DNA of 22,589 nucleotides from Lachnospiraceae bacterium UBA1759 (GTDB lineage: Bacteria > Bacillota > Clostridia > Lachnospirales > Lachnospiraceae): positions 62,763 to 85,351 of the forward strand of contig DCHF01000021.1 of NCBI GenBank assembly GCA_002315555.1. Direction: 5' to 3'. A program made the translations under genes and the position numbers. Numbering within the stretch: position 1 is the first letter of the stretch; each line of letters opens with the position of its first letter. Below are positions 6,933 through 14,997 of this stretch, one piece after another. Under the pieces are notes generated by a model. The model was not told the DNA's origin. It saw only the letters and a list, made by a program, of their open reading frames with translations, and ran no database searches.

Positions 6933-8249
6933 ATGAAAAAGAAACCCATTAAAAACCAGCTTTTTCTGCATACACCTTTGGATATCGATCTGATACTGGC
7001 GGTAGTCTTTCTGAATATCTTCGGACTCATAATGATCTACAGTGCCAGCTATTACTATGCAGTGACCACATATCACTACAGCCCGACCCACTTCCTGATG
7101 AACCAGCTGAAGTACGTGGTAGCCGGGCTGGTTTTGATGGTTGCGGTTTCCTATGTACGACCATCCACGCTGAAGATGATGCCGTGGTGGATCCCGTATG
7201 TGGCCATGTTCTTCATCCTGTTCGCGGTACGTATTCCCGGTCTGGGATGGGCATCGCACGGTGCTTACCGGTGGATCAAGATTCCCAAGCTCGGTACGAT
7301 CCAGGTGGCGGAGCCCATCAAGATCTGTGCCATCTGGTTTCTGGCCAATTACATGACCGCGCGAAAGATCACGGAACCGAGGGTACACTGGTTTATTTAT
7401 GCGTCCTTTGCCTTCCTTGCACTCGGACTTCTTTTTATCTCGAATAACCTGAGTACCGCGGCCATCGTCTTTTTGATGATGTACTTTACGATGATGATCC
7501 ACTATCCCAGGGTCCGCAGATTCTGGTATCTGATCGTTGTCGGTGTCGTGTTCGTGCTTCTTGCGATCCTTATCATCGACAAGTTCATCCCGTATTCGGA
7601 AACGGAGGGCTTCCGTCTTACGCGTGTGCGTGCATGGCTGCACCCCACGAACGAGCTCTTTTCCGATGACACCGCGTACCAGGCCACACAAGCGCTGTAT
7701 GCCATCGCGTCCGGCGGTTTCTTCGGCAAGGGCCTGGGCCAAAGCTTACTGAAGTTCAAGCTTCCGGAACCGCACAATGACTACATTCTGGCCATCGTAT
7801 TCGAGGAGCTCGGCGTCTTCGGTGCGGCGCTTCTCACGTACCTGTTCATCTATCTGTTATACCGGATCTTCCTGATCTACAAGGAATGTAAGGACCGGCA
7901 TCAACAGATCCTTGTTCTCGGTGTCTTTTTGCACATTGCGATCCAGGTGCTCTTAAACTATGCGGTCACGCTCGGATTCTTCCCGACCACCGGTGTAACG
8001 CTGCCGTTCATCAGTGCGGGCGGTTCCTCCGCATTCTTTACGCTGGGTGAGCTCGGCGTTGTTATGGCGGTCGGCCGGCAGACCCGGGAATACCGGATCT
8101 ATCAGGAGGCTGAAAAGGAACTGGAGGAAGAAGATCCGTACTATCGCGAGCTGAAGGATGAGCAGCGTCTCAAGAAAAAGCGCGCGGAGCATGAAAAGTA
8201 TCTGGAGAAACGCGAACAGCGCAGAAAGATGCGTAATCGCACAAAATAA
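6933..8249 (+). CDS. FtsW/RodA-type SEDS peptidoglycan glycosyltransferase
   Basis: This 438-residue polytopic membrane protein belongs to the SEDS family, which polymerises lipid II into glycan strands together with a class B penicillin-binding protein. The sequence shows many hydrophobic segments (about ten expected), SHGAYRWIKIPKLGTIQVAEPIK near 110-132, PHNDYILAIVFEELG with the probable catalytic Asp D283, and the late signature TTGVTLPFISAGGSSAFF. The TLPFISAGGSS form favours FtsW/SpoVE over RodA, but the assignment is not firm, so no symbol is given. The last ~50 residues are a very charged, lysine- and glutamate-rich cytoplasmic tail. A GAGG site lies 8 bases before the ATG. No clear promoter is seen between the tRNA terminator and the gene. 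It begins the long housekeeping run. Confidence 0.9.
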   Translation: MKKKPIKNQLFLHTPLDIDLILAVVFLNIFGLIMIYSASYYYAVTTYHYSPTHFLMNQLKYVVAGLVLMVAVSYVRPSTLKMMPWWIPYVAMFFILFAVRIPGLGWASHGAYRWIKIPKLGTIQVAEPIKICAIWFLANYMTARKITEPRVHWFIYASFAFLALGLLFISNNLSTAAIVFLMMYFTMMIHYPRVRRFWYLIVVGVVFVLLAILIIDKFIPYSETEGFRLTRVRAWLHPTNELFSDDTAYQATQALYAIASGGFFGKGLGQSLLKFKLPEPHNDYILAIVFEELGVFGAALLTYLFIYLLYRIFLIYKECKDRHQQILVLGVFLHIAIQVLLNYAVTLGFFPTTGVTLPFISAGGSSAFFTLGELGVVMAVGRQTREYRIYQEAEKELEEEDPYYRELKDEQRLKKKRAEHEKYLEKREQRRKMRNRTK

Positions 8250-8787
8250 CGGAGGTCGGCATTGGCTAACAGAAATAAAGAGTATTACATGGAAGAGCTT
8301 CAGGGCATCGAGCCCTGCACAAAGGAAGAGATGACCGAACTTCTTCCGAAGGCGGCTTCCGGCGATAAAAAGAGCTACGAGCGCCTGGTGGAGGGGAATC
8401 TGTCGCGTGTTTACGAGGCGGCGTCCTTCTACAGCGGATCCCATGCGCGTTTTCTGGACCTGGTCCAGGAGGGAAACCTTGCGCTCATGGTCGTTTTAAA
8501 GAATATTTCCTCGTACGATGACAAGACGGAAGGTCTCATCGACAAAGCCATCCGTTTTGCGATGGAGGCGTATAAAGAGCAGGAAAACGAGGCCTACAAG
8601 GCCGGTGTGGAACTGAAGACCAAGCTGAATGTCATGGATGAAGTCTGTGTACGTCTTGCCGAGCAGTACGGCCGTGAAGCTACGGCGGAAGAAGTCGCTG
8701 ACGTGATGAAGATGGACGTGGATGATGTCAAATATCTGATGCGGATCGCACTCGATGCAGTGCAAAAAGAAGGATAACGGAGGTCGG
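8246..8787 (+). repeat. Pair of identical 14-base direct repeats bracketing the sigma-like gene
   Basis: ATAACGGAGGTCGG occurs at 8246-8259 and again at 8774-8787. Each copy contains the stop codon of one gene and the ribosome binding site of the next. They bracket the sigma-like gene exactly, 528 bases apart. They may simply be similar translation signals, or they may mark a past duplication or insertion. Confidence 0.7.
8262..8777 (+). CDS. Sigma-70-like protein lacking region 4
   Basis: This 171-residue protein resembles parts of sigma-70 factors. Residues 38-80 match regions 2.1-2.2, with FLDLVQEGNLALM (64-76) close to the DLIQEGNIGLM core-binding helix. Residues 127-163 match region 3 (LAEQYGREATAEEVADVMKM). 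Between them, residues 81-115 replace the aromatic region 2.3/2.4 that melts and reads the -10 element: no Trp is present. Region 4, which reads -35, is absent. The protein may therefore bind core RNA polymerase without starting transcription in the normal way; this is inference. The start is TTG with GGAGG 6 bases upstream; no better start fits. It lies 12 bases after the SEDS gene and 15 before plsX, so it is probably co-transcribed with them. Confidence 0.72.
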   Translation: MANRNKEYYMEELQGIEPCTKEEMTELLPKAASGDKKSYERLVEGNLSRVYEAASFYSGSHARFLDLVQEGNLALMVVLKNISSYDDKTEGLIDKAIRFAMEAYKEQENEAYKAGVELKTKLNVMDEVCVRLAEQYGREATAEEVADVMKMDVDDVKYLMRIALDAVQKEG

Positions 8788-8792
8788 ACCGG

Positions 8793-9806
8793 ATGATCAG
8801 AATTTTAGTGGATGCAATGGGTGGTGATAACGCACCGTCCTGTAACGTACAGGGTGCGCTTCTCGCACTGGAAGAAAGTAAGGAGATCGAGATCGTTCTT
8901 GTCGGACAGGAGGAAGTGATCCTAAAGGAACTCGAAGGTAAGACGTATGATAAAGAACGTCTTACGATCGTGAATGCGACGGAGGTCATCGAGACCGGTG
9001 AGGAGCCGGCACTTTCCATTCGTAAGAAAAAGGATTCCTCCATCGTCGTTGCGATGAAGATGCTGAAGGCAAAAGATGCCGATGCCATGGTCTCCTGCGG
9101 CAGTACCGGCGCGCTCCTTGTGGGCGGTCAGCTTGTTGCGGGACGCATCAAGGGCGTCCGCCGCGGTGCACTGGCAGTCCTGATGCCCACGATGAAGGGC
9201 TTCTCATTACTGATCGATTGCGGCGCAAACGTAGATGCACGTGTTGAAAATCTGACGCAGTTTGCGGTTATGGGCTCCATCTACATGGAGAAGGTCGTGG
9301 GTATCAAGAACCCGACCGTCGGCCTTGTCAACATCGGTGTGGAAGAGGAAAAGGGCAACGCGCTCTGCCGCGAAGCCTATCCGATCCTTCAGAGCATGAA
9401 GAATATCAATTTCATCGGTAATGCGGAAGCGCGCGATCTTCCCTACGGCGTTGCCGATGTCTATGTTACCGAGGCTTTTGCCGGCAACATCGTTTTAAAG
9501 CTGTATGAGGGCTCTGCAAAAGCGCTCGTACTTCAGATGAAGAACGCGCTGATGGAGACCTTCCGCGGAAAGATCGGCGGTCTTCTGATCAAGCCGACCA
9601 TGAAGAAGCTGATGAAGCGCCTGGATGCTTCCGAATACGGCGGCGCGCCGATCCTCGGCCTTTCCGGCCTGATCGTCAAGGCACACGGCAACTCCACGGA
9701 GAAGCAGATGAAGAATGCGATCCTGCAGTGTATCGACTTTAAGAAGAACAATGTCAACGCGGAGATCGAAGCCGCGATCGGAGAAATGGCGAATGAAGAA
9801 GCTTGA
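8793..9806 (+). CDS. plsX: Phosphate acyltransferase PlsX
   Basis: This 337-residue protein converts acyl-ACP and phosphate to acyl-phosphate, the donor used by PlsY to begin phospholipid synthesis. It acts at the inner face of the membrane. The family-defining N terminus IRILVDAMGGDNAP is present, as are VSCGSTGALLVGGQL, FSLLIDCGANVDAR and the end segment GAPILGLSGLIVKAHGNS. Length is normal. GGAGG lies 9 bases before the ATG. It overlaps rnc by 14 bases. In many Firmicutes acpP stands between plsX and rnc; it is missing here. Confidence 0.96.
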   Translation: MIRILVDAMGGDNAPSCNVQGALLALEESKEIEIVLVGQEEVILKELEGKTYDKERLTIVNATEVIETGEEPALSIRKKKDSSIVVAMKMLKAKDADAMVSCGSTGALLVGGQLVAGRIKGVRRGALAVLMPTMKGFSLLIDCGANVDARVENLTQFAVMGSIYMEKVVGIKNPTVGLVNIGVEEEKGNALCREAYPILQSMKNINFIGNAEARDLPYGVADVYVTEAFAGNIVLKLYEGSAKALVLQMKNALMETFRGKIGGLLIKPTMKKLMKRLDASEYGGAPILGLSGLIVKAHGNSTEKQMKNAILQCIDFKKNNVNAEIEAAIGEMANEEA

Positions 9807-10476
9807 GGAAAAGATCGGTTATACGTTTAAGGACAAAGCGCTTCTTGAACACGCCCTCCGCCACAGCTCGTACATCAACGAGCATGCGCTGAAGAAAGAG
9901 GACTGTAACGAGCGGCTGGAATTTCTGGGCGATTCGATCCTTGAGTATGTTTCCAGTGAGTTCATGTTCCATGCGTATCCCGGAAAAAGCGAGGGCGATA
10001 TGTCCAAGCTCCGCGCGGCACTGGTCTGTGAGAACGGACTGGCGCAGGCGGCAAGAACCATCGACCTCGGAAGCTGTCTGACCCTCGGAAAGGGCATGGA
10101 CGCGGAAGGCGGACGCGAGAAGGATTCCATTATTTCCGACGCGTTTGAAGCCCTGATCGCCGCAATCTACTTGGACGGCGGCATGGAGCCCGCAAAAAAA
10201 CTGATCTACGACTATGTATTGAACGATATCGAGGAGAAGATCCTCTTTTACGATGCCAAGACCGCACTTCAGGAAATGATCCAGAGTGAACGGAAGACGG
10301 CGGCTTACGAGCTCATCGGCGAATCCGGACCGGAGCACGCCAAGGTGTTTGAAGCGGCGGCGGTCATCAACGGAAAGCGGTACGGCACCGGAAAAGGCCG
10401 TTCAAAAAAGCAGGCGGAACAGGCGGCTGCTTATGAGACCATCAGGATGATAAGGAACCATACGGTATGTATTTAA
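9793..10476 (+). CDS. rnc: Ribonuclease III
   Basis: This 227-residue enzyme cleaves double-stranded RNA, including the rRNA precursor stems. The RNase III domain holds the signature ERLEFLGDS (residues 40-48) with metal ligands E43 and D47, and a second pair D116 and E119 in DAFEALIAAIYLDGG. A double-stranded RNA binding domain fills roughly 155-225 (GKGRSKKQAEQAAA). The start chosen is the ATG at 9793, giving MKKLEEKIGYTF; the frame is open further upstream, but that part has no homology and lies inside plsX. GGAGAA lies 7 bases upstream. It overlaps plsX by 14 bases and smc by 10, which points to translational coupling. Confidence 0.95.
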   Translation: MKKLEEKIGYTFKDKALLEHALRHSSYINEHALKKEDCNERLEFLGDSILEYVSSEFMFHAYPGKSEGDMSKLRAALVCENGLAQAARTIDLGSCLTLGKGMDAEGGREKDSIISDAFEALIAAIYLDGGMEPAKKLIYDYVLNDIEEKILFYDAKTALQEMIQSERKTAAYELIGESGPEHAKVFEAAAVINGKRYGTGKGRSKKQAEQAAAYETIRMIRNHTVCI

Positions 10477-13400
10477 AATCGATTGAGATCCAGGGCTTCA
10501 AGTCCTTCGCTCATAAGACTAAGTTTGAATTTCATAACGGCATTACGGGCATCGTGGGACCGAACGGTTCCGGTAAGTCCAACATTGCCGATGCGGTCCG
10601 CTGGGTATTCGGTGAGCAGAGCGCAAAGCAGCTCCGCGGCGGCAGCATGCAGGACGTTATCTTTGCGGGTACGCAGCTTCGCAAGCCGCAGAGCTTTGCA
10701 TCGGTCGCCATCACCCTGGATAACACCGACCGCGCGCTGAAGATCGACTTCGACGAAGTGACCGTTCAGCGTAAGGTGTACCGCTCCGGTGAAAGCGAAT
10801 ACATCATTAACGACAACCAGTGCCGTTTGAAGGATATCAACGAACTGTTCTACGATACCGGTATCGGTAAGGAAGGCTATTCCATCATCGGCCAGGGCCA
10901 GATCGATAAGATCCTGAGCGGTAAGCCGGAGGAACGCCGTGAGCTGTTCGATGAAGCAGCCGGCATCGTGAAGTTTAAGAAGAGAAAGAACGTCACTTTA
11001 AAGAAGCTGGATAGCGAGCGCGAGAGCATGGTCCGCATTACGGACATCATGACCGAGCTCGAGCGTCAGGTGGGTCCGCTTGCCAGACAGTCGGAGACCG
11101 CGAAAACCTATCTCAAGCTGCGTGACGAACTGAAGACTTATGATCTGAACGCATTCCTTCTGGACCACAAGTCTATGAGCGAGCAGCTCACAAAGACCGA
11201 GGAGAACCTGGACATCGTGAACCGCGACATCCGGGAACGGGAGCAGGAGGACGCGGATCTCAAAAAGGAATATGCGGATATCGATGAGACCATCGCCCGG
11301 CTGGACGAACGCATTGAAGGCGTACGTACAAGTGCCGGTGAATCCGGAACGCTGTGGAACACGCTGGAGGGCCGCATCAACGTAGTCAGTGAGCAGATCA
11401 ATACCGAGAAGACTAATACCGAGCATTACGAGACCCGTCTTCGCGAGATCGATGCGGAGATCGCGGAAAAGGATCAGGCGGTGACGGCCGGACAGGAAGA
11501 AGCGGCCGCAAAACGCGAGGAGCTTTTACAGGCGGAACAGGAAGCACAGGAAAAGCAGGAAGAATTAAAAGCACTGGAACTCAAGGTCTCCCTGTACCGG
11601 AACAATATCGAAGAGAGCCACGGAAAGGTCGTCGATCTTCTGAACGAGAAGACGGAGACCGCGGCACGCCTTCAGCATCTGAACACACTTCTTGAGCAGA
11701 ATGCGCTGCGTCTTTCCGAGTATGCGGGACGTGTCAGCGAGCTCGATGAAAAGGGCGCGGAGCTGAATGCGGTCATTGCCGGACTGGAAGAAAAGAACGC
11801 GGAAGCGGAGAAGAACCTGAGCGAGCTGGAGGAAGAGCTTTCACGTGCGCAGGAGGAACTGAAGGAAGCGGAAGAAGGCTATAACGATGTGCAGCATGAG
11901 ATCAATGACTGCATGCAGCGTTACCAGATCGCGAAGAGCCGTCTGGATACCTTAAAGAGCATGGCGGAGCGCTACGAAGGCTTCAATGCGGCTATCCGAC
12001 GCGTCATGGATGTGCGCCATACCTACGGCGGCGTCTGCGGCGTCATTGCGGACCTGATCTCTGTGGATAATCAGTATCAGACGGCCATCGAGACCGCCCT
12101 TGGCGGTGCGGTGCAGAACATCGTCACGGAAACGGAGAACGATGCCAAACGCTACGTACAGTACCTGAAGGAGAACCGCGCGGGACGTGCGACCTTCCTT
12201 CCCCTCGATTCCATCCGTCCGGGCGGCGGTGTGCAGGACAAGAAGGTATTTTCCGAGCGCGGAGTCATCGGTACCGCGGACACCCTCGTCAAGCGTGACG
12301 CAAAATACGACAGGGCCATCCGTTATCTTCTGGAACGCTTTTTGGTGGTCGATACCATCGACAATGCGCTGGCCGTTGCCAAGAAATACCGTTATACCCT
12401 GCGTATCGTGACGCTGGACGGCGAATCGCTGAATGTGGGCGGTTCCATTACCGGCGGTGCGTTCAAGACGACAAACAATGTGCTGGGCCGCAACAGCGAA
12501 CTCGAGAGCATCGAAAAAGAAGCGAACGAGAACCGCGATAAGGCGGAGGCACTGAAAAAGAAGCTGAATCAGTACCGTCAGCTCCGTGAAAGCACGATCG
12601 TTGAGATCGATGATATTCAGGAGGACGTACGGACAGCAAATAAGGAATTTGCGGAAGTGCGCGCGGAGCTGGATTCCAAGCGCCGCGAGATCTCCATGCT
12701 TGCACTGGAAAAGAAGGAGAACGAGAGCCGCATTTCCGAAGCGGAAGAAGAAAAGCGTACGGCGGAGATCGAACGCGATACCATCAGCGAGGCTGTAAAT
12801 GCGCTGGAAAACGCAGGCTCGGAGAATACCGATACCGCGGATCAGACCAAGGCCCTTCTTGAAGAAGCGGAGGCAGCGCTTGCGATCGTACGTACGGAGA
12901 ACGACGCCCTGAACTTAAAGTGCGCCGGTATTTCGCAGAGCATCGATTTCCTGACGGAAAACGGCGAGCGTCTGATCGGTGAGATCGAACACCTGCAGGA
13001 CGACAAGGAACGCTTCCATGAAAGCGTTGCGGAGTCCGGAGAGGCCGTTCGCGAACGGCTTCAGGAGATAGAGGAGCTGAAAGCACAGCTTCAGGAGGCA
13101 AAGGAATCCGCTTCCGGTTTCGAAGAGACCTTAAAGTCCCTGACCGAAGAGCGTGAAGCATTCAATGCTTCCCAGCATGAATTCTTCAATAAGCGCGATG
13201 CGCTGAGCTCGATGCTGAACGATCTGACGCGAGAACAGCTGCGTCTCCAGGCACAGCAGGAAAAGCTGGAGGAAAAGCTGGAAAGCCAGACCGAATACCT
13301 CTGGTCCGAGTATGAACTCGTGCCGTCGGAAGCGGAAAATTACCGGGATGAATCCCTGGATCTTTCCAACCCGCAGGGCATTCGCCGCCACGCGCAGGAG

Positions 13401-14033
13401 TTGAAGAGTCAGATCAAGGCACTCGGTAATGTCAATGTCAATTCCATCGACCAGTATAAAGAGGTCTCCGAGCGTTATGAATTCCTGAAGGGCCAGTACG
13501 ACGATCTGGTCACCGCGGAACAGAGTCTGGTGGACATCGTTAACGAACTGGACGAAGGAATGCGTCAGCAGTTCAAGGAGAAATACGAGCAGATCTGCGT
13601 GGAATACGACCGGATCTTCAAGGAACTCTTTGGCGGCGGACAGGGTACCATCGTGCTCGAAGAGGGTGCAGACATCATCGATGCGGACATTACGATCATT
13701 TCCCAGCCCCCGGGAAAGAAGCTTCAGAACATGATGCAGCTTTCCGGCGGCGAGAAAGCGCTTTCCGCCATTGCACTGATCTTTGCGATCCAGAGCTTAA
13801 AGCCGTCTCCGTTCTGCTTACTGGATGAGATCGAGGCTGCGCTCGACGATTCGAACGTCGGCCGCTTCAACGGCTACCTGCACAACCTGACCGACTTTAC
13901 ACAGTTCATTCTGATCACCCACCGCCGCGGTACGATGGTCGCAGCCGATCGTCTCTACGGCATTACGATGCAGGAAAAGGGCGTTTCCACCCTTGTCAGC
14001 GTCAATCTTGTGGAACAGGATCTGGATGAATAA
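10467..14033 (+). CDS. smc: Chromosome segregation protein SMC
   Basis: This 1188-residue protein is the condensin ATPase that, with ScpA and ScpB, organises and separates chromosomes. The N-terminal head has Walker A GPNGSGKSN (31-39). Two long coiled coils, rich in Glu, Lys and Ala, flank a hinge at about 515-675 (YGGVCGVIADLISVDNQYQT to GGSITGGAFKTTNN). The C-terminal head has the ABC signature LSGGEK (1092-1097) and Walker B with D1120 and E1121 in LLDEIEAALDD. Length is normal for the family. The ATG lies inside the end of rnc. ScpA and ScpB genes are not in the window. Confidence 0.97.
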   Translation: MYLKSIEIQGFKSFAHKTKFEFHNGITGIVGPNGSGKSNIADAVRWVFGEQSAKQLRGGSMQDVIFAGTQLRKPQSFASVAITLDNTDRALKIDFDEVTVQRKVYRSGESEYIINDNQCRLKDINELFYDTGIGKEGYSIIGQGQIDKILSGKPEERRELFDEAAGIVKFKKRKNVTLKKLDSERESMVRITDIMTELERQVGPLARQSETAKTYLKLRDELKTYDLNAFLLDHKSMSEQLTKTEENLDIVNRDIREREQEDADLKKEYADIDETIARLDERIEGVRTSAGESGTLWNTLEGRINVVSEQINTEKTNTEHYETRLREIDAEIAEKDQAVTAGQEEAAAKREELLQAEQEAQEKQEELKALELKVSLYRNNIEESHGKVVDLLNEKTETAARLQHLNTLLEQNALRLSEYAGRVSELDEKGAELNAVIAGLEEKNAEAEKNLSELEEELSRAQEELKEAEEGYNDVQHEINDCMQRYQIAKSRLDTLKSMAERYEGFNAAIRRVMDVRHTYGGVCGVIADLISVDNQYQTAIETALGGAVQNIVTETENDAKRYVQYLKENRAGRATFLPLDSIRPGGGVQDKKVFSERGVIGTADTLVKRDAKYDRAIRYLLERFLVVDTIDNALAVAKKYRYTLRIVTLDGESLNVGGSITGGAFKTTNNVLGRNSELESIEKEANENRDKAEALKKKLNQYRQLRESTIVEIDDIQEDVRTANKEFAEVRAELDSKRREISMLALEKKENESRISEAEEEKRTAEIERDTISEAVNALENAGSENTDTADQTKALLEEAEAALAIVRTENDALNLKCAGISQSIDFLTENGERLIGEIEHLQDDKERFHESVAESGEAVRERLQEIEELKAQLQEAKESASGFEETLKSLTEEREAFNASQHEFFNKRDALSSMLNDLTREQLRLQAQQEKLEEKLESQTEYLWSEYELVPSEAENYRDESLDLSNPQGIRRHAQELKSQIKALGNVNVNSIDQYKEVSERYEFLKGQYDDLVTAEQSLVDIVNELDEGMRQQFKEKYEQICVEYDRIFKELFGGGQGTIVLEEGADIIDADITIISQPPGKKLQNMMQLSGGEKALSAIALIFAIQSLKPSPFCLLDEIEAALDDSNVGRFNGYLHNLTDFTQFILITHRRGTMVAADRLYGITMQEKGVSTLVSVNLVEQDLDE

Positions 14034-14043
14034 AGGAGAAACT

Positions 14044-14982
14044 ATGGCAGAAGAAAAATCAGGCTTTTTTAAAAAGCTGATCGGCGGGCTCTCCAAGACC
14101 CGTGATAATATCGTAAACGGCATTGAAAGCGTTTTCATGGGCGTTTCCAGCATTGATGAGGACTTTTACGAGGAACTCGAGGAAGTCCTCATCATGGGCG
14201 ACCTCGGTGTGAGCACGACGGAGGAAGTCATCGAACGTCTGCGTGAAGAGGTGGAAAGCAAGCACCTGATGCACCCGATGGACTGCCGCGAATCCATGAT
14301 CGAGATCCTGAAGGAAATCATGGAGGCACCCGAGACCGCATACGAATTTGAAAACCGTCAGTCCGTGATCCTGGTCATCGGTGTTAACGGCGTTGGTAAG
14401 ACGACCTCCATCGGAAAGCTGGCCGCACAGTACAGAAAGCGCGGCAAAAAGGTCATGATGGCCGCTGCGGACACCTTCCGTGCCGCTGCCATCGAGCAGC
14501 TGACCGAATGGTCCAACCGTGCGAATGTTCCGATCATCGCGCAGAAAGAGGGTTCGGACCCGTCCGCAGTCATTTTTGACGCGGTGAATTCGGCAAAATC
14601 AAGAAACATCGACATCCTTCTCTGCGATACCGCAGGCCGTCTTCACAATAAGAAGAACCTGATGGAGGAGCTGAAGAAGATGAACCGCATCATCGACAAC
14701 GAATTCCCGGAAGCGTACCGCGAGAACCTGTTGGTCCTGGACGCTACCACCGGACAGAATGCCATTAATCAGGCCAAGGAATTCATGGAGGTCGCGGATA
14801 TCACCGGCATCATCCTGACAAAGATGGACGGTACGGCAAAGGGCGGGATGGCTATTGCTATTCATAAGGAACTGGGCATCCCGGTGAAGTACATCGGCGT
14901 GGGCGAACAGATCGACGACCTCGAGAAGTTTGATCCGGAAGATTTTGTCGATGCGCTGTTTACCGGTATGGACGAAGAATAA
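14044..14982 (+). CDS. ftsY: Signal recognition particle receptor FtsY
   Basis: This 312-residue GTPase docks the signal recognition particle at the membrane so that membrane proteins are inserted during translation. The NG domain is complete: GVNGVGKTT (113-121), DTFRAAAIEQL, DTAGRLHNKK from D195, TKMDGTAKGG from T259 and the closing VGEQIDDLEKFDPEDFVDALF. The acidic N-terminal A domain is very short, as in many Gram-positives. The start chosen is the ATG at 14044 (MAEEKSGFFKKL), with GGAG 6 bases upstream; upstream in-frame ATGs overlap smc and have no homology. It starts 10 bases after the smc stop. Confidence 0.96.
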   Translation: MAEEKSGFFKKLIGGLSKTRDNIVNGIESVFMGVSSIDEDFYEELEEVLIMGDLGVSTTEEVIERLREEVESKHLMHPMDCRESMIEILKEIMEAPETAYEFENRQSVILVIGVNGVGKTTSIGKLAAQYRKRGKKVMMAAADTFRAAAIEQLTEWSNRANVPIIAQKEGSDPSAVIFDAVNSAKSRNIDILLCDTAGRLHNKKNLMEELKKMNRIIDNEFPEAYRENLLVLDATTGQNAINQAKEFMEVADITGIILTKMDGTAKGGMAIAIHKELGIPVKYIGVGEQIDDLEKFDPEDFVDALFTGMDEE

Positions 14983-14997
14983 AAAGGAGTCGGAAAC

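Noticed and set aside
6619..6936. Open frame of 105 codons on the + strand across the two tRNA genes
   Set aside because: It reads through two clearly folded tRNAs and a terminator, and has no convincing ribosome binding site.
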